64,000 bases of DNA from Saccharopolyspora rhizosphaerae (GTDB lineage: Bacteria; Actinomycetota; Actinomycetes; Mycobacteriales; Pseudonocardiaceae): assembly GCF_003931915.1 (NCBI RefSeq), contig NZ_RSAA01000010.1, positions 124,001 through 188,000 on the forward strand, read 5' to 3'. The position numbers and the translations under genes are program-made. The notes under the pieces were generated by a model. That model had not been told where the DNA came from. It searched no databases and was given only the letters and a program-made list of their open reading frames with translations. Shown piece after piece: positions 37,542 through 47,014 of this stretch (positions are counted from its first letter, which is position 1; each line of letters starts with the position of its first letter).

Positions 37542-39215
37542 ATGTCCGATCTCGAGCTCCGCTCCCGCCAGGTCACCGAAGGCATGGAGCGCACCGCCGC
37601 GCGCGGCATGCTCCGCGCCGTCGGCATGCGGGACGCCGACCTCGCCAAGCCGCAGATCGGCATCGCGTCGAGCTGGAACGAGATCACCCCGTGCAACCTG
37701 CCTCTGCAGCGCCTGTCGCAGGCCGCCAAGGAGGGCGTGCACCGCGCGGGCGGCTTCCCCATGGAGTTCGGCACGATCTCGGTGTCCGACGGCATCTCCA
37801 TGGGCCACGTCGGCATGCACTACTCACTGGTCAGCCGCGACCTCATCGCCGACTCCGTGGAGACGGTCGTCGAGGCCGAGCGGCTCGATGGCACCATCCT
37901 GCTCGCCGGCTGCGACAAGTCCCTGCCCGGCATGCTGATGGCCGCCGCCCGGCTCGACCTGGCCGCGGCCTTCGTCTACGCAGGGACGATCCTGCCCGGG
38001 CACGTCGACGGTCGCGAGGTGAACATCGCCGATGCGTTCGAGGCGGTCGGTGCCTGTGCCCGCGGGTTGATCACCCGCGACGAGCTCACCGAGATCGAGC
38101 ACGCCATCTGCCCAGGTGAGGGCGCCTGCGCGGGCATGTACACGGCGAACACGATGGCCAGCGCGGCCGAGGCGCTGGGCATGGCGCTGCCGGGCTCGGC
38201 CAGCCCTCCGGCGGTCGACCGGCGGCGGGACGGCATCGCTCGCGCCTCCGGTGAGGCGGTGATCGGGATGCTGGAGAAGGGCATCACCGCCCGGCAGGTC
38301 ATGACCCGGGAGGCGTTCGAGAACGCGATCGCCGTCGTGCTGGCCTTCGGCGGGTCGACCAACGCGGTGCTGCACCTGCTCGCGATCGCCAACGAGGCGG
38401 AGGTGCCGCTGACCCTCGACGACTTCAACCGCATCGGTGACCGGGTGCCGCACTTGGCCGACGTCAAACCCTTCGGGGCGCACGTGATGAGCACGGTCGA
38501 CCAGGTCGGTGGGGTTCCCGTGGTGATGAAGGCCCTGCTCGACGCCGGACTGCTGCACGGCGAGGCCCTCACCTGCACCGGCCGCACCGTCGCGGAGAAC
38601 CTCGCCGAGATCGACCCGCCGGACCTCGACGGGACCGTGCTCCACGCGATGGACGACCCCCTGCACCCGACGGGCGGCATCACCATCCTGCGCGGGTCGC
38701 TGGCCCCGGAAGGCGCCGTGGTCAAGTCCGCGGGTTTCGAGGCCACCGAGTTCCGCGGGCGCGCCCGGGTCTTCGACGGCGAGCAGGGCGCTCTCGACGC
38801 CGTTGCCGACGGCACCGTCGTCGCCGGTGACGTCGTGGTGATCCGGTACGAGGGTCCGCGCGGCGGACCCGGGATGCGCGAAATGCTCGCCGTCACCGGG
38901 ATGATCAAAGGTGCCGGGCTGGGCAAGGACGTGCTGCTGCTGACGGACGGTCGGTTCTCCGGAGCGACGACGGGCTTGTGCATCGGGCACGTCGCGCCGG
39001 AGGCGGAAGACGGTGGTCCCATCGCGCTGGTGCGGGACGGCGACACGATCGTGCTGAACATGGCCACCCGGACCCTCGACCTCGAGGTCCCGGAGCACGA
39101 GTGGGAGGAGCGGCGCAAGGAGTGGACCCCACGCGAGCCGGGGCGCCGCACGGGCGTGCTGGCGAAGTACGCGAAGCTGGTCGGATCCGCGGCGACGGGA
39201 GCTGTCTGCTCGTGA
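37542..39215 (+). CDS. ilvD: Dihydroxy-acid dehydratase
   Basis: Iron-sulfur enzyme of 557 residues that dehydrates dihydroxy-isovalerate and dihydroxy-methylvalerate in valine and isoleucine biosynthesis. Motifs are in order: [24 protein letters not shown] (Mg site), [15 protein letters not shown] with a cluster Cys, [17 protein letters not shown] with another cluster Cys, [35 protein letters not shown] and [16 protein letters not shown]. Two adjacent ATG codons compete; ATG 37542 gives the better spacing from GAGGAGG. The IlvD/Edd family also includes sugar-acid dehydratases, but the length and the [16 protein letters not shown] form fit IlvD. It stands alone; the other ilv genes are not in the window. 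Confidence 0.9.
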   Translation: MSDLELRSRQVTEGMERTAARGMLRAVGMRDADLAKPQIGIASSWNEITPCNLPLQRLSQAAKEGVHRAGGFPMEFGTISVSDGISMGHVGMHYSLVSRDLIADSVETVVEAERLDGTILLAGCDKSLPGMLMAAARLDLAAAFVYAGTILPGHVDGREVNIADAFEAVGACARGLITRDELTEIEHAICPGEGACAGMYTANTMASAAEALGMALPGSASPPAVDRRRDGIARASGEAVIGMLEKGITARQVMTREAFENAIAVVLAFGGSTNAVLHLLAIANEAEVPLTLDDFNRIGDRVPHLADVKPFGAHVMSTVDQVGGVPVVMKALLDAGLLHGEALTCTGRTVAENLAEIDPPDLDGTVLHAMDDPLHPTGGITILRGSLAPEGAVVKSAGFEATEFRGRARVFDGEQGALDAVADGTVVAGDVVVIRYEGPRGGPGMREMLAVTGMIKGAGLGKDVLLLTDGRFSGATTGLCIGHVAPEAEDGGPIALVRDGDTIVLNMATRTLDLEVPEHEWEERRKEWTPREPGRRTGVLAKYAKLVGSAATGAVCS

Positions 39216-39389
39216 GCGCCGGCGGGATGGCACCTCGGAACCGGAGTGGAATCCTCCGGGCGGCGCGGCTTTTCGGTCACGAGCCGTGGTCGGGAGAGCG
39301 CTATCGTGAGGGTGAAGCCGACTGGCTAGCCCGGTGGTCTGCCCTGCCGCGTTGACGTCACGGTCGGGAACTCCAGGTCGGGTGCGAGG

Positions 39390-40877
39390 ATGCACGAACG
39401 ACAGCCCAGGTACCGGACGGCGGTCACCAAGACCGCCGTGTACCTCACCGCCGTGACGATCGCGAGCCTCGTCGCGGTTGTCCTGGCGCTGTCGGGTGCC
39501 CTGGACGCTGCTACCAGCCAGCTCGTCGCAGACCTGGGCAGCGTGTCAGCCGCCCTGCTCGCTGCCGCGACCTTCGCGTGGACCGGGTGGCGCCAGCGAG
39601 GTGACGAGCGCCGCTGGCGCTGGTGGATGGTCGTCGCGCTCGCGAGCTTCGCCGCCGCGCACGGGTCGTGGACCTGGTACCGCAGCATCGACCCGATGCA
39701 CTTCCCCAACGCGGCGAACGCGTTGTACCTCGGCCTTCCGCTGTGCTCGTTCCTGGCCCTGATCGTCCTGACGCGGGAGGACCACGGCGTGTTCGGGGAG
39801 CACGACGTGGCTCCGTCCCGCGTGGTCGTGGTGCTCGACGGGTTGATCATCGCGGGGAGCGTGCTGGCGCTGAGCTGGAAGATCGCCTTCAGCTTGGTGA
39901 CGGAAGAGGACACCACCCGCGCGAGCAGGCTCCTCGTGGAAGCTTCGTACACGCTCGCCCACCTGGTCCTCATCATCATCGCGGTCCTGCTGTCGTTCGC
40001 GTTGTACGGGACCCTGCGTTCCCCGCTGGGGTGGTTGGTCGTGGGCCTGCTGGGCATCGAGTTCTCGGACGCGGTGTGGCTCTACGCGCTCGCCCACGAC
40101 ACGACGGCGCCGCTCGCCGTGGATGCCGGCTACGTCGTGGCGCCGGTGCTGCTGCTGTTCGCCGCACCGGCGCGCCGCCGTCGGCAGTGGCACATCGCTT
40201 CGCGGACTCCCCTGCTGTTCGTGCCGTACGTGCCGTTCGCCGCGGTGTTGGGGTGGACGCTCTACACGACGGTCGCCACCGGAGACCCCCACGTCGGCGA
40301 GGTGTACGCGCTCGTCGGCGTGGCGCTGCTGGTGGCCGTGCGCCAGCTGCTCACGCTCCAGCAGTTGCACGCGGCTCGACGGCAGCTGAGCCACCAGGCC
40401 AGCCACGACCCCCTCACCGGGGCGACGACGCGGAACGTCCTGCTGCTCCACCTCGGCAGGGCGCTGTCGCAGGACCACCACCCTCGGCGCCTCGGACTCC
40501 TCTACGCCGACCTGGACGACTTCAAGGAGGTCAACGACGCCTTGGGGCACGAAGCGGGCGACACCGTCCTGCGCACGGTCGTCGACCGCGTCCGGTCCTG
40601 CATCCGGCGGACGGACACGCTCGCACGCATGGGCGGCGACGAGTTCGTGATCCTCCTCGACCCGGCCCCCGACGACCCTCACGCGTTCGGGAGGCGAGTG
40701 CAGCAGGCGTTCAGCCAGCCCGTCCACGTGAACGGCTCCTCCTGCGCGGTCAGCGCGAGCCTGGGCTACGTCGAGCTGGGCAACAACGCCAGCCCGGAAG
40801 AGGCCGTCGCTCGCGCCGATGACGCCATGTACCAGGCGAAGGCCGCCGGGCGCAGCGGGATCAGGATCAACCCCTGA
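39390..40877 (+). CDS. Membrane-bound diguanylate cyclase (GGDEF)
   Basis: Makes cyclic di-GMP from two GTP. The 495 residues have an N-terminal membrane sensor region (about 1-315) with about eight to ten helices (TAVTIASLVAVVLALSGALD at the first, VVVLDGLIIAGSVLALSWKI in the middle) and a C-terminal GGDEF domain (about 335-490). The domain starts HDPLTGATTRNVLL, the active site is MGGDEF at about 414-419, and the inhibitory I-site RRTD lies five residues before it, so product inhibition is likely. The sensor resembles the MASE-like regions of actinobacterial GGDEF proteins. GTGCGAGG precedes ATG 39390. A second, larger GGDEF-EAL protein is encoded at 60744. Confidence 0.85.
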   Translation: MHERQPRYRTAVTKTAVYLTAVTIASLVAVVLALSGALDAATSQLVADLGSVSAALLAAATFAWTGWRQRGDERRWRWWMVVALASFAAAHGSWTWYRSIDPMHFPNAANALYLGLPLCSFLALIVLTREDHGVFGEHDVAPSRVVVVLDGLIIAGSVLALSWKIAFSLVTEEDTTRASRLLVEASYTLAHLVLIIIAVLLSFALYGTLRSPLGWLVVGLLGIEFSDAVWLYALAHDTTAPLAVDAGYVVAPVLLLFAAPARRRRQWHIASRTPLLFVPYVPFAAVLGWTLYTTVATGDPHVGEVYALVGVALLVAVRQLLTLQQLHAARRQLSHQASHDPLTGATTRNVLLLHLGRALSQDHHPRRLGLLYADLDDFKEVNDALGHEAGDTVLRTVVDRVRSCIRRTDTLARMGGDEFVILLDPAPDDPHAFGRRVQQAFSQPVHVNGSSCAVSASLGYVELGNNASPEEAVARADDAMYQAKAAGRSGIRINP

Positions 40878-41003
40878 TCCCGGACGGTCACCCGTCCGAG
40901 CAGTGCTGGTGACCGGGGGTTCAACACCGCCGGTTCCGGTTCCCGGAAGGCGCGGGCCCTTCGACCCTGGGTGACTGCACCACGGTGGTGCACTGTTCTG
41001 TCC

Positions 41004-41576
41004 ATGCCATCCCGACTCCTCCTCGGCACCTTCGCAGCGCTGGCGCTCGCGCTGACCGGGTGCTCGCCGTGGCTCGCGCCGGCGCCGGCTCCGGCACCAC
41101 CACCGCCGCCGCCGGTGACGGTGACCGTGCCCGCACCGCCACCCGTGCAGCAGCAGGGCACCAGCAGCGCGCCGGAGTCGGAGCCGGGCAACGACGACTC
41201 GGACGCCGAGACCACTGCTCCGCCGCCGTCCTACGACAACTGCCGCTGGATGGACGACGAAGCGGGGTGGTACTGCCGGAACAGCGTGGAAGGTGGTTAC
41301 TTCGACGTGCCCGACGACGACCCGGGCCTGGGCTCGTGCGCCGGGCTGACCTACGACGAGTGCACGGGTCAGCCTCCGGCTCAACCACCCACCGGTGAGT
41401 CCGAATCCGGAACGACGAGCGACTGCACCAGCTCGGACGTCTACGACCCGTACGAGTGCCCGGGCGACTCACCGCACGACGACGGACACGTCGACAGCGG
41501 GGAGATCGAGAAGTCGTGCCGGTTCCACGGCGCGGAGACCGAGCAGGAGTTGCAGCAGTGCACCGCCAACTACTGA
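41004..41576 (+). CDS. Putative secreted lipoprotein
   Basis: A 190-residue protein with a lipoprotein signal, MPSRLLLGTFAALALALTGC, the lipobox LTGC placing the lipidated Cys at position 20. A proline-rich linker follows (about 22-60), then an acidic domain with eight or so Cys residues (DNCRWMDDEAGWYCRN, GSCAGLTYDECTG, SSDVYDPYECPG, KSCRFHG), probably disulfide-bonded outside the membrane. No family is recognised. ATG 41004 gives a clean signal peptide; an upstream in-frame start does not. Function unknown. Confidence 0.7.
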   Translation: MPSRLLLGTFAALALALTGCSPWLAPAPAPAPPPPPPVTVTVPAPPPVQQQGTSSAPESEPGNDDSDAETTAPPPSYDNCRWMDDEAGWYCRNSVEGGYFDVPDDDPGLGSCAGLTYDECTGQPPAQPPTGESESGTTSDCTSSDVYDPYECPGDSPHDDGHVDSGEIEKSCRFHGAETEQELQQCTANY

Positions 41577-42000
41577 TGAGGCTTCACGCACTGCCGGAAT
41601 CGCGGAACTGGCGCCCGTCGCGGTGCGCCGAGCGCCGTCCGAACCGTCCACCGCGAACGTGCGGCCCGTACCGCGGGACTTTGGCCCCGTTCACCGCGCG
41701 GCTGCCCGATCGACGTTGATCCCTGCGAATCCTGGTGGAAGCAGCGCAGTTCCCCGCCGAGGAGAGCTCTCACGGTGACAGGCACGCTCGCAGTCCCGCC
41801 GGCGCCGCGGCTGTGCACCGCCGCGAGCGCAGGCTGCCGCCGCGGTGTCGACGACGAACGAGCACGGCCGCGACCACAGGGCGCGCGCACATGACGACGT
41901 CCGTGCCGTCGTGGTCAGCTCTGTGGCCCCACGCCTCCCGCGCCGACGAACCGAGCGCCACCGATCACTGCTCTTCCGCCCTGTCGAAGTGAGGCCCGCC
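41577..42000. other. Gap without a supported gene
   Basis: About 420 bases between the lipoprotein gene and the DUF4190-like gene. Several short readings occur on both strands, none with a convincing start or motif. GTGAGG just before 42001 is the ribosome site of the next gene. Confidence 0.4.
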
Positions 42001-42750
42001 ATGTCGACGCAGCAGCCGCCTCCCGCCTCCGGCGACTCGTCGTACTCGGTCACGCCGATGAACGGGATCGGCGTGGCCGCGTTGGTGCTGGGGATCGTGG
42101 GGTTCTTGATGTCCCTGCTCCCGCTGATCGGCGTCGTGGCCTGGCCGATGGTGGTCCTGGGTCTGATCTTCGGGGTCGTCGGCATCATGCGCGCCCGCCG
42201 CAAAATCGCCACCAACCTGGGCATGGCGGTCGCGGGGACCGTGCTCTCGGCGCTCGGCCTGGTGGTGTGCATCGTCTACGCGGCCTCGTTCAGCTACTAC
42301 GTGGCCACGACCCCACCCCCGTCCGGCTCGATGCCCGGCGCGACCCAGGACGACTCCGAGACCGCGGTCCAAGTGGGCTTCGACCAGCCCTACACCTTCT
42401 CCGGAGGGGAGACGATCACCATCTCGCGTCCCGTCGAGCACCCCGCGGACAACCCGTACGCGGATGCGCCGACGGGCGAGAGGCTGGTGCAGACGACGGT
42501 CACGGTGCACAACGGCACCGGCCGCCCGTTCAACGCCGCTTCCGTCGGGCTGACCGCGCAACACCGTGGTCAAGTCGCCTCGCAGTCCTACCTCAACAGC
42601 GACGCCATCCCCGACGTCGAGATCCCTCCCGGAGGGAACGTCTCCTTCCACACTGTGTGGGAGATCAGCTCGGAGCCCGGTGAACTGCGGATCTCCGCCA
42701 AGCCCACCATCTTCGCCCACACCACCGCCTACTGGGTCGGTCAGGCTTGA
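42001..42750 (+). CDS. DUF4190-like membrane protein with extracytoplasmic DUF4352-like domain
   Basis: A 249-residue protein. Residues about 20-100 hold three hydrophobic segments in the DUF4190 pattern (NGIGVAALVLGIVGFLMSLL, a second with VVLGLIFGVVGIMRARR, and a third near MAVAGTVLSALGLVVCIVYA). After a short proline-rich stretch, the rest (about 115-249) looks like an extracytoplasmic beta-sandwich of the DUF4352 or telomeric-like type (YTFSGGETITISRPVEHPAD, RLVQTTVTVHNGTGRPFNAA and PPGGNVSFHTVWEISSE). The combination is common in actinobacteria and has no established role. A hairpin follows the stop. Confidence 0.75.
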   Translation: MSTQQPPPASGDSSYSVTPMNGIGVAALVLGIVGFLMSLLPLIGVVAWPMVVLGLIFGVVGIMRARRKIATNLGMAVAGTVLSALGLVVCIVYAASFSYYVATTPPPSGSMPGATQDDSETAVQVGFDQPYTFSGGETITISRPVEHPADNPYADAPTGERLVQTTVTVHNGTGRPFNAASVGLTAQHRGQVASQSYLNSDAIPDVEIPPGGNVSFHTVWEISSEPGELRISAKPTIFAHTTAYWVGQA

Positions 42751-42790
42751 GGGCCGGGCCCCTGCCTGATGTCCGATGAGCGCCCGGCCC
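42751..42790. terminator. Hairpin between convergent genes
   Basis: GGGCCGGGC at 42751-42759 pairs with GCCCGGCCC at 42782-42790 across a 22-base loop. It immediately follows the stop of the DUF4190-like gene and could act on both strands. Confidence 0.45.
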
Positions 42791-42943
42791 ACGCCCACGC
42801 GCTGGCGGAGGGTGAGCTCTGGAACATCGGAGAGCGCTCGAAAACCGCTGCGGGAGCCGGTGTTCCAGGCGTGAGACGTGACCGGTACGACCGCAAGTCC
42901 TGATCTCGTGGCGAGCACGTCGTCCGCACGCCCCGCGAGGTGA

Positions 42944-43501
42944 TCACGAAGCGTGCACGGTGCGGCGCGTGAAAGCGGGACCGGCGAGGAACCAGACGGT
43001 CACGACGATGCCGAGGGTGAGCATCTGGGACCACAGCGGGTTGGGCCCTGCCTGGTCCAGCGATGCCGGGATCGGCTCCTGACGGACGACCAGCGCCAGG
43101 AACGCGAGGACGACGACGGCGATCCCAGCGGCGAACACCACCCGGAACCACTCGACCCAGAGCCCTCGCACGTACGCGGCGCTGCCCTTGGCCGGTTTGA
43201 CGACGGGTGGCCCTCCCGCGAAGCGGTGCGCGAAGCGCGCATCGGCCCAGCGGACGAGGGGACGCCCGAACGCGACGGTGAAACCGAGGTAGGACGCGGC
43301 GAGCGCGTGGGACTGGGTGGGCTCGGCACCGCTGGCGAGGTCGGCGACCACGAACCCGAGCAGCGCCAGGTCCACCAGGGGCAGTGCCCACAGGAGGACC
43401 GTGCTGGCCCGTCGACGCCGGAGCAGGTAACGGGTTGCGAGCGCGAGGCCGAGGACGACCCAGAAGGCGACCTCGGCTCCCACGATGCCTGCGACGATCA
43501 C
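42944..43501 (-). CDS. Multi-pass membrane protein of unknown function
   Basis: A 185-residue protein with about five hydrophobic segments (VIVAGIVGAEVAFWVVLGLA at the start, VLLWALPLVDLALLGFVVAD, a weaker one near ALAASYLGFTVAFG, then VVFAAGIAVVVLAFLALVV and LTLGIVVTVWFLAGPA). No known motif is seen. GTG 43501 overlaps the stop of the TetR gene by 4 bases (GTGA), so the two are translated together and the TetR protein probably controls it. It may be an efflux, sensing or lipid-related protein; sequence alone does not tell. Confidence 0.65.
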   Translation of the reverse strand: MIVAGIVGAEVAFWVVLGLALATRYLLRRRRASTVLLWALPLVDLALLGFVVADLASGAEPTQSHALAASYLGFTVAFGRPLVRWADARFAHRFAGGPPVVKPAKGSAAYVRGLWVEWFRVVFAAGIAVVVLAFLALVVRQEPIPASLDQAGPNPLWSQMLTLGIVVTVWFLAGPAFTRRTVHAS

Positions 43502-44115
43502 GCGTCCACTCCCCCGTCCGGCCCCGCGCTCCAGAGGTCCTGCAACCACCGCCCGAGCGCGCGACGGGCGTCATCGCGGGAGTTCAGCTCCGGCGCGACG
43601 ATCAGGTGCAAGGTGAGTCCGTCCAGGAAGGCGTGCAGCCGCACGGCTTCCACCTCGACGTCCAGTTCCGGACGCAGCATCCCGAGGGAACGCAGATCGG
43701 TCAGGACCGTCACGACCAGCTCGCGCACCGCCCGGATGCTCTCCCACGCCACCGCCCGCAACGACACGTCGGTGCGGGAACGGCCCAGGAATTCGAGGTA
43801 GGCGGCGAACTCGCCGTGGGTGCGGTCCGTGACCGGGAGCAGCTCGACGAGCATCGCGAACACGCGCTCGCGCACGTCCGGCGTCTGCGCGGCGGCCTGG
43901 ACCCGCGCGGTCACCACCTCGACCAGAGCGGTCATCGCGAAGTTCACCAGCTCGTCCTGCGCGGGGAAGAAGTGCCGCACGGAACCGGCCGCCAGTCCCG
44001 CCTCCTGTGCCACGCTGCGCACCGACACCGACGGCAGTCCGTCTCGCAGGATGATCCGCCACACCGCCTCGGCCAGAACGCGACGACGCCCGACGGCGTC
44101 GATCTTGTTCACCAC
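43498..44115 (-). CDS. TetR-family regulator (BetI-like C-terminal domain)
   Basis: Repressor of 205 residues. The helix-turn-helix is IDAVGRRRVLAEAVWRIILR then SVSVRSVAQEAGLAAGSVRH with FFPAQDELV (about 5-55). The C-terminal domain RERVFAMLVELLPVTDRTHG and RLHAFLDGLTLHLIVAP resembles the BetI-type ligand domain. Two GTG codons at 44115 and 44112 compete; GAGGG favours 44112. It is followed with overlap by a membrane protein gene, its likely target, and it is divergent from an SDR39 epimerase gene across about 110 bases. No clear palindrome was found there. Confidence 0.85.
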   Translation of the reverse strand: MVNKIDAVGRRRVLAEAVWRIILRDGLPSVSVRSVAQEAGLAAGSVRHFFPAQDELVNFAMTALVEVVTARVQAAAQTPDVRERVFAMLVELLPVTDRTHGEFAAYLEFLGRSRTDVSLRAVAWESIRAVRELVVTVLTDLRSLGMLRPELDVEVEAVRLHAFLDGLTLHLIVAPELNSRDDARRALGRWLQDLWSAGPDGGVDA

Positions 44116-44225
44116 ACCCTCAGAACAACACAGCTGTGCTAGATCGTGCCGCCGGCGGTTCGCGGCGCGCGGCGAGCGCCGCGCGAGTGGTCTACTCGTG
44201 AGTGCCAGGTCGACCCGGGGGGAGC

Positions 44226-45599
44226 GTGCGGAGCGTGGGGCTGTCTTGTTCGAGCGTGGTGGACGCGCCCATCGAGGAGGTGTTCGCCTGGCACGGCCGG
44301 CCTGGCGCGATCACCCGGCTGACACCGCCGTGGCAGCCCGTGCGGGTGGTGGCCGAGGCGTCGTCGCTGCGCGACGGTCACGCCGTGCTGGGATTTCCCG
44401 GCGGTCTGCGGTGGGTGGCCGCTCATCAGCCCGATGCCTACGACCCGCCGCACCAGTTCGAGGACGTGCTGGAGTCACGGCCCCTCGCCCGGGTCCTGCG
44501 GTGGCGCCACACCCACCGGTTCGCGGAGGTGGACGGTGACCGCACCCGCGTGGAGGACTCGGTGGCCACGCCCGTGCCCCGTCGCGCTCTGCGAGCCATG
44601 TTCCGCTACCGCCACGCGCAACTCGCCGACGACCTCACCGCGCACGCCCGCGCTCGTTCCTGGACCGATCGGGCGCTGACCGTGGCCGTCACGGGGTCGA
44701 ACGGCTTGGTCGGCAAGGCGGTGACCGCCCTGTTGAGCACCGGCGGGCACCGGGTGCTCCGGCTGGTGCGCCGGGCCGCCCGCGCTCCGGAGGAACGTCG
44801 CTGGGATCCGCTCGACCCGGCGGCGGACCTGCTCCGCGGTGTCGACGCCGTGATCCACCTGGCCGGTGAGCCGATCGCGGGCCGTTTCACCCATGCCCAC
44901 GAAGTCGCCATCCGCGACAGCCGGGTCGAACCCACTCGCCTGCTGGCGCAGCGAGCGGCCACCAGCCCGGACGGGCCGACGGCCTTCGTCTCCGCCTCCG
45001 CGATCGGCATCTACGGCCCGGACCGGGGAGATGAGCCGCTGACCGAGGACAGCGAGCGCGGCGAGGGCTTCCTCGCCGACGTCGTCGCCGAGTGGGAGGC
45101 CGCGACCGCGCCCGCCGAGCAGGCGGGCTTGCGGTGCGTGCGGGTGCGGACCGGGATCGTGCAGTCGCCCCAGGGCGGGACGTTGCGACTGCTGTACCCG
45201 CTGTTCGCCGCTGGTGCGGGCGGACGCCTCGGAGACGGGACGCACTGGCTGTCCTGGATCGGGATCGACGACCTCGCGGACATCTACCTGCGCGCGGTGT
45301 GCGACCAGGCCACGTCCGGTCCGATCAACGCGGTCGCACCACGTCCGGTGCGGAACCAGCGCTACACCCGGACGCTCGCGTCCGTGCTGCACCGCCCCGC
45401 AGTCCTGCCCGTGCCCGCGCTCGCGCCGAGGCTCCTGCTCGGCCGGCGCGGAGCCGACGAGCTCGCACTGGCGGACCAGAACGTCAGGCCCGCGCGCTTG
45501 CTCGCCCAGGAGCACGTGTTCCGCCACCCCGAACTCGACTCCGCGCTGCGCCACGTCCTCGGCGTCCTCCCGCCCGGCGCAGCGGAGGAGGTGGGCTGA
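44226..45599 (+). CDS. SDR39-type NAD(P) epimerase with N-terminal SRPBCC domain
   Basis: A 457-residue fusion known in actinobacteria. Residues about 1-145 form a START/SRPBCC lipid-binding fold (FAWHGRPGAITRLTPPWQPV, FEDVLESRPLARVLRWRHTH, ALRAMFRYRHAQLADDL). Residues about 150-455 are a Rossmann epimerase of the TIGR01777/YfcH type (VAVTGSNGLVGKAVTALLST, VDAVIHLAGEPIAGRF, SASAIGIYG and the C-terminal LLGRRGADELALADQNVRP). GTG 44226 follows GGGGGGAGC; other starts are possible within 24 bases. Relatives are linked loosely to cell division or lipid metabolism, without an established reaction. It lies alone, divergent from the TetR gene. Confidence 0.85.
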   Translation: MRSVGLSCSSVVDAPIEEVFAWHGRPGAITRLTPPWQPVRVVAEASSLRDGHAVLGFPGGLRWVAAHQPDAYDPPHQFEDVLESRPLARVLRWRHTHRFAEVDGDRTRVEDSVATPVPRRALRAMFRYRHAQLADDLTAHARARSWTDRALTVAVTGSNGLVGKAVTALLSTGGHRVLRLVRRAARAPEERRWDPLDPAADLLRGVDAVIHLAGEPIAGRFTHAHEVAIRDSRVEPTRLLAQRAATSPDGPTAFVSASAIGIYGPDRGDEPLTEDSERGEGFLADVVAEWEAATAPAEQAGLRCVRVRTGIVQSPQGGTLRLLYPLFAAGAGGRLGDGTHWLSWIGIDDLADIYLRAVCDQATSGPINAVAPRPVRNQRYTRTLASVLHRPAVLPVPALAPRLLLGRRGADELALADQNVRPARLLAQEHVFRHPELDSALRHVLGVLPPGAAEEVG

Positions 45600-45785
45600 A
45601 TCGGGTCGCTCATCCACCTCTTCCACCGCGACGCGGCGAAAGCGCCTCCCTACTCGGTTGATCCCCGCAAGCCGGGAGGCCACTTCCTGCAGAGAAGGCA
45701 CTTCCGCGATCAGAGCTTCCCAGCGGATCGTTCACCGCGGGGGTGCACCCTGGCGAGCGCTCGGCTGGACCACCTCCGGCACGAC

Positions 45786-45992
45786 CTAGTAGTACAGCCA
45801 CGTCGCGACGAGGCCGTTGCTCATGATCTGGCAGTGGATCGCACCGGGTCCGGCTCCCACGCTGTTCGCGGCCTGCACCGGTCCGTACACATCACCGTAG
45901 TTTCCCATCCAGCGCCACATCCCGGTGGCTGCGGGTGCCTCCATGTCCTCGGGTGCAAGGCCTGTTTCCCTCTCCAAGTCAGCAGTGGTCAC
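45786..45992 (-). CDS. Orphan 68-residue protein downstream of an endonuclease gene
   Basis: A small protein with a charged N-terminal part (VTTADLERETGLAPEDMEAP) and a glycine- and aromatic-rich C-terminal part (GMWRWMGNYGDVYGPVQAAN, then SVGAGPGAIHCQIMSNGLVA and ending ATWLYY). The leader-like front and residue-biased back suggest a peptide precursor, but no modification or export genes lie nearby and there is a single Cys. AAGGAG at good spacing fixes GTG 45992, which argues for a real gene. It starts 53 bases after the endonuclease stop on the same strand, so an immunity, inhibitor or cargo role with that enzyme is also possible. The family is not recognised. Confidence 0.55.
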   Translation of the reverse strand: MTTADLERETGLAPEDMEAPAATGMWRWMGNYGDVYGPVQAANSVGAGPGAIHCQIMSNGLVATWLYY

Positions 45993-46045
45993 TGTTCTTC
46001 TCCTTCCCATCGCGGGGTTTTCGGCACCGACCGCCTCCAGGTTCC

Positions 46046-47014
46046 TCAGAGCACCAGGTTCGAGCAGTCGTCGTTCACCGGCACGTGGTCGTCCCGGGCG
46101 AACAGCCCGTCCGACGCCAGAGCGGTTTCGAACGGTTCGAGGTGCCCGAAGTCGAGCCCCGTCCGGTCACGCAGGTGTGCCAGCGGGACGCGGTAGGTGC
46201 CTGCGTCGAAGAGCGCCTCGAACCCCAGCACGTCCTCGATCAGCCGCGCTTGCTCCAGCACGTAACCGGACACCGAGAGACCGGCACCCGTTTTGCAGTA
46301 GGCGATGAGCTTCCAGAACGCCAAGGGCAGGCGGACACCCTTGTACAGCGGGTCGTCCTCGCTCATCACCGGTCCGGTGAACACCGTGACCTTCCTGTCC
46401 TCCAGCTCGGCGTGCTCGAGGATGAAGTCCTCCAAGCCCAACCAGAGATCCTTCCCCTGGTTGAACTTCTCGTGCTGGGGTGAGCAGTTGGTGAAGTGGA
46501 ACGTGTCGTCGTTCGCCCGCGCCGCCTCGGCGCCCCACACCGGGTCCAGACGCCGGACCAGGTGACCTCGGTCCAGGGCGTTCCGCAGGTACAGGGATTC
46601 GCCGATCTGCTCGGATTCCGCGATGCGCGGATCCAGGTACCACGCGTCCCGCCGTCGACCGACGCGGGCGCTCTCAGCACCGTCGATGTTGACCACGGTG
46701 TAGTAGGCGAGCTGCCGCCGGCGGTTCACCACGACGCTGAAGTGCGTGTACGGGAGGACCGTCGGGTCCTCCCCAGCAGGCGCGGCGCTGTTCTTCGCCG
46801 CGTTGCGGCGTTGCTCGTCGGAGAGTTCCGGCAGCGCTACTTCCGGCCCGAGGAAGGCGGGGTCGTAACCGGTGCAGCCGTCGTAGTAGGGGCGGGGGCG
46901 GACGAGTTCGGGGAACGGTCTCGCGACGTGGGCCCTCGGAGCTGTTCCGTCCGATTCCTCCACTTCCACCGTGATGGTGAGCGGAATGCTCAGCTCGATC
47001 GGCGAAGAGTGCAT
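46046..47014 (-). CDS. DNA/RNA non-specific endonuclease (NUC1 type)
   Basis: A 322-residue nuclease. The beta-beta-alpha metal motif is ALDRGHLVRR, with the general-base His, followed by FHFTNCSPQHEKFNQG with the Mg-binding Asn, and WLGLEDFILEHAEL. Upstream strands HFSVVVNRRRQLAYYTVVNI and DAWYLDPRI match the Serratia/NUC1 family. The first 60 residues are a proline-rich extension without a signal peptide. ATG 47014 follows GAAGG. Relatives are secreted nucleases, toxins or repair enzymes; the absence of a signal and the linked 68-residue gene make a delivered or regulated effector a possibility, which is inference. Confidence 0.85.
   Translation of the reverse strand: MHSSPIELSIPLTITVEVEESDGTAPRAHVARPFPELVRPRPYYDGCTGYDPAFLGPEVALPELSDEQRRNAAKNSAAPAGEDPTVLPYTHFSVVVNRRRQLAYYTVVNIDGAESARVGRRRDAWYLDPRIAESEQIGESLYLRNALDRGHLVRRLDPVWGAEAARANDDTFHFTNCSPQHEKFNQGKDLWLGLEDFILEHAELEDRKVTVFTGPVMSEDDPLYKGVRLPLAFWKLIAYCKTGAGLSVSGYVLEQARLIEDVLGFEALFDAGTYRVPLAHLRDRTGLDFGHLEPFETALASDGLFARDDHVPVNDDCSNLVL

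Noticed and set aside
39546..41384. Long minus-strand reading opposite the GGDEF protein and lipoprotein genes
   Set aside because: No known domain, biased composition, and it would cover two well-supported plus-strand genes.
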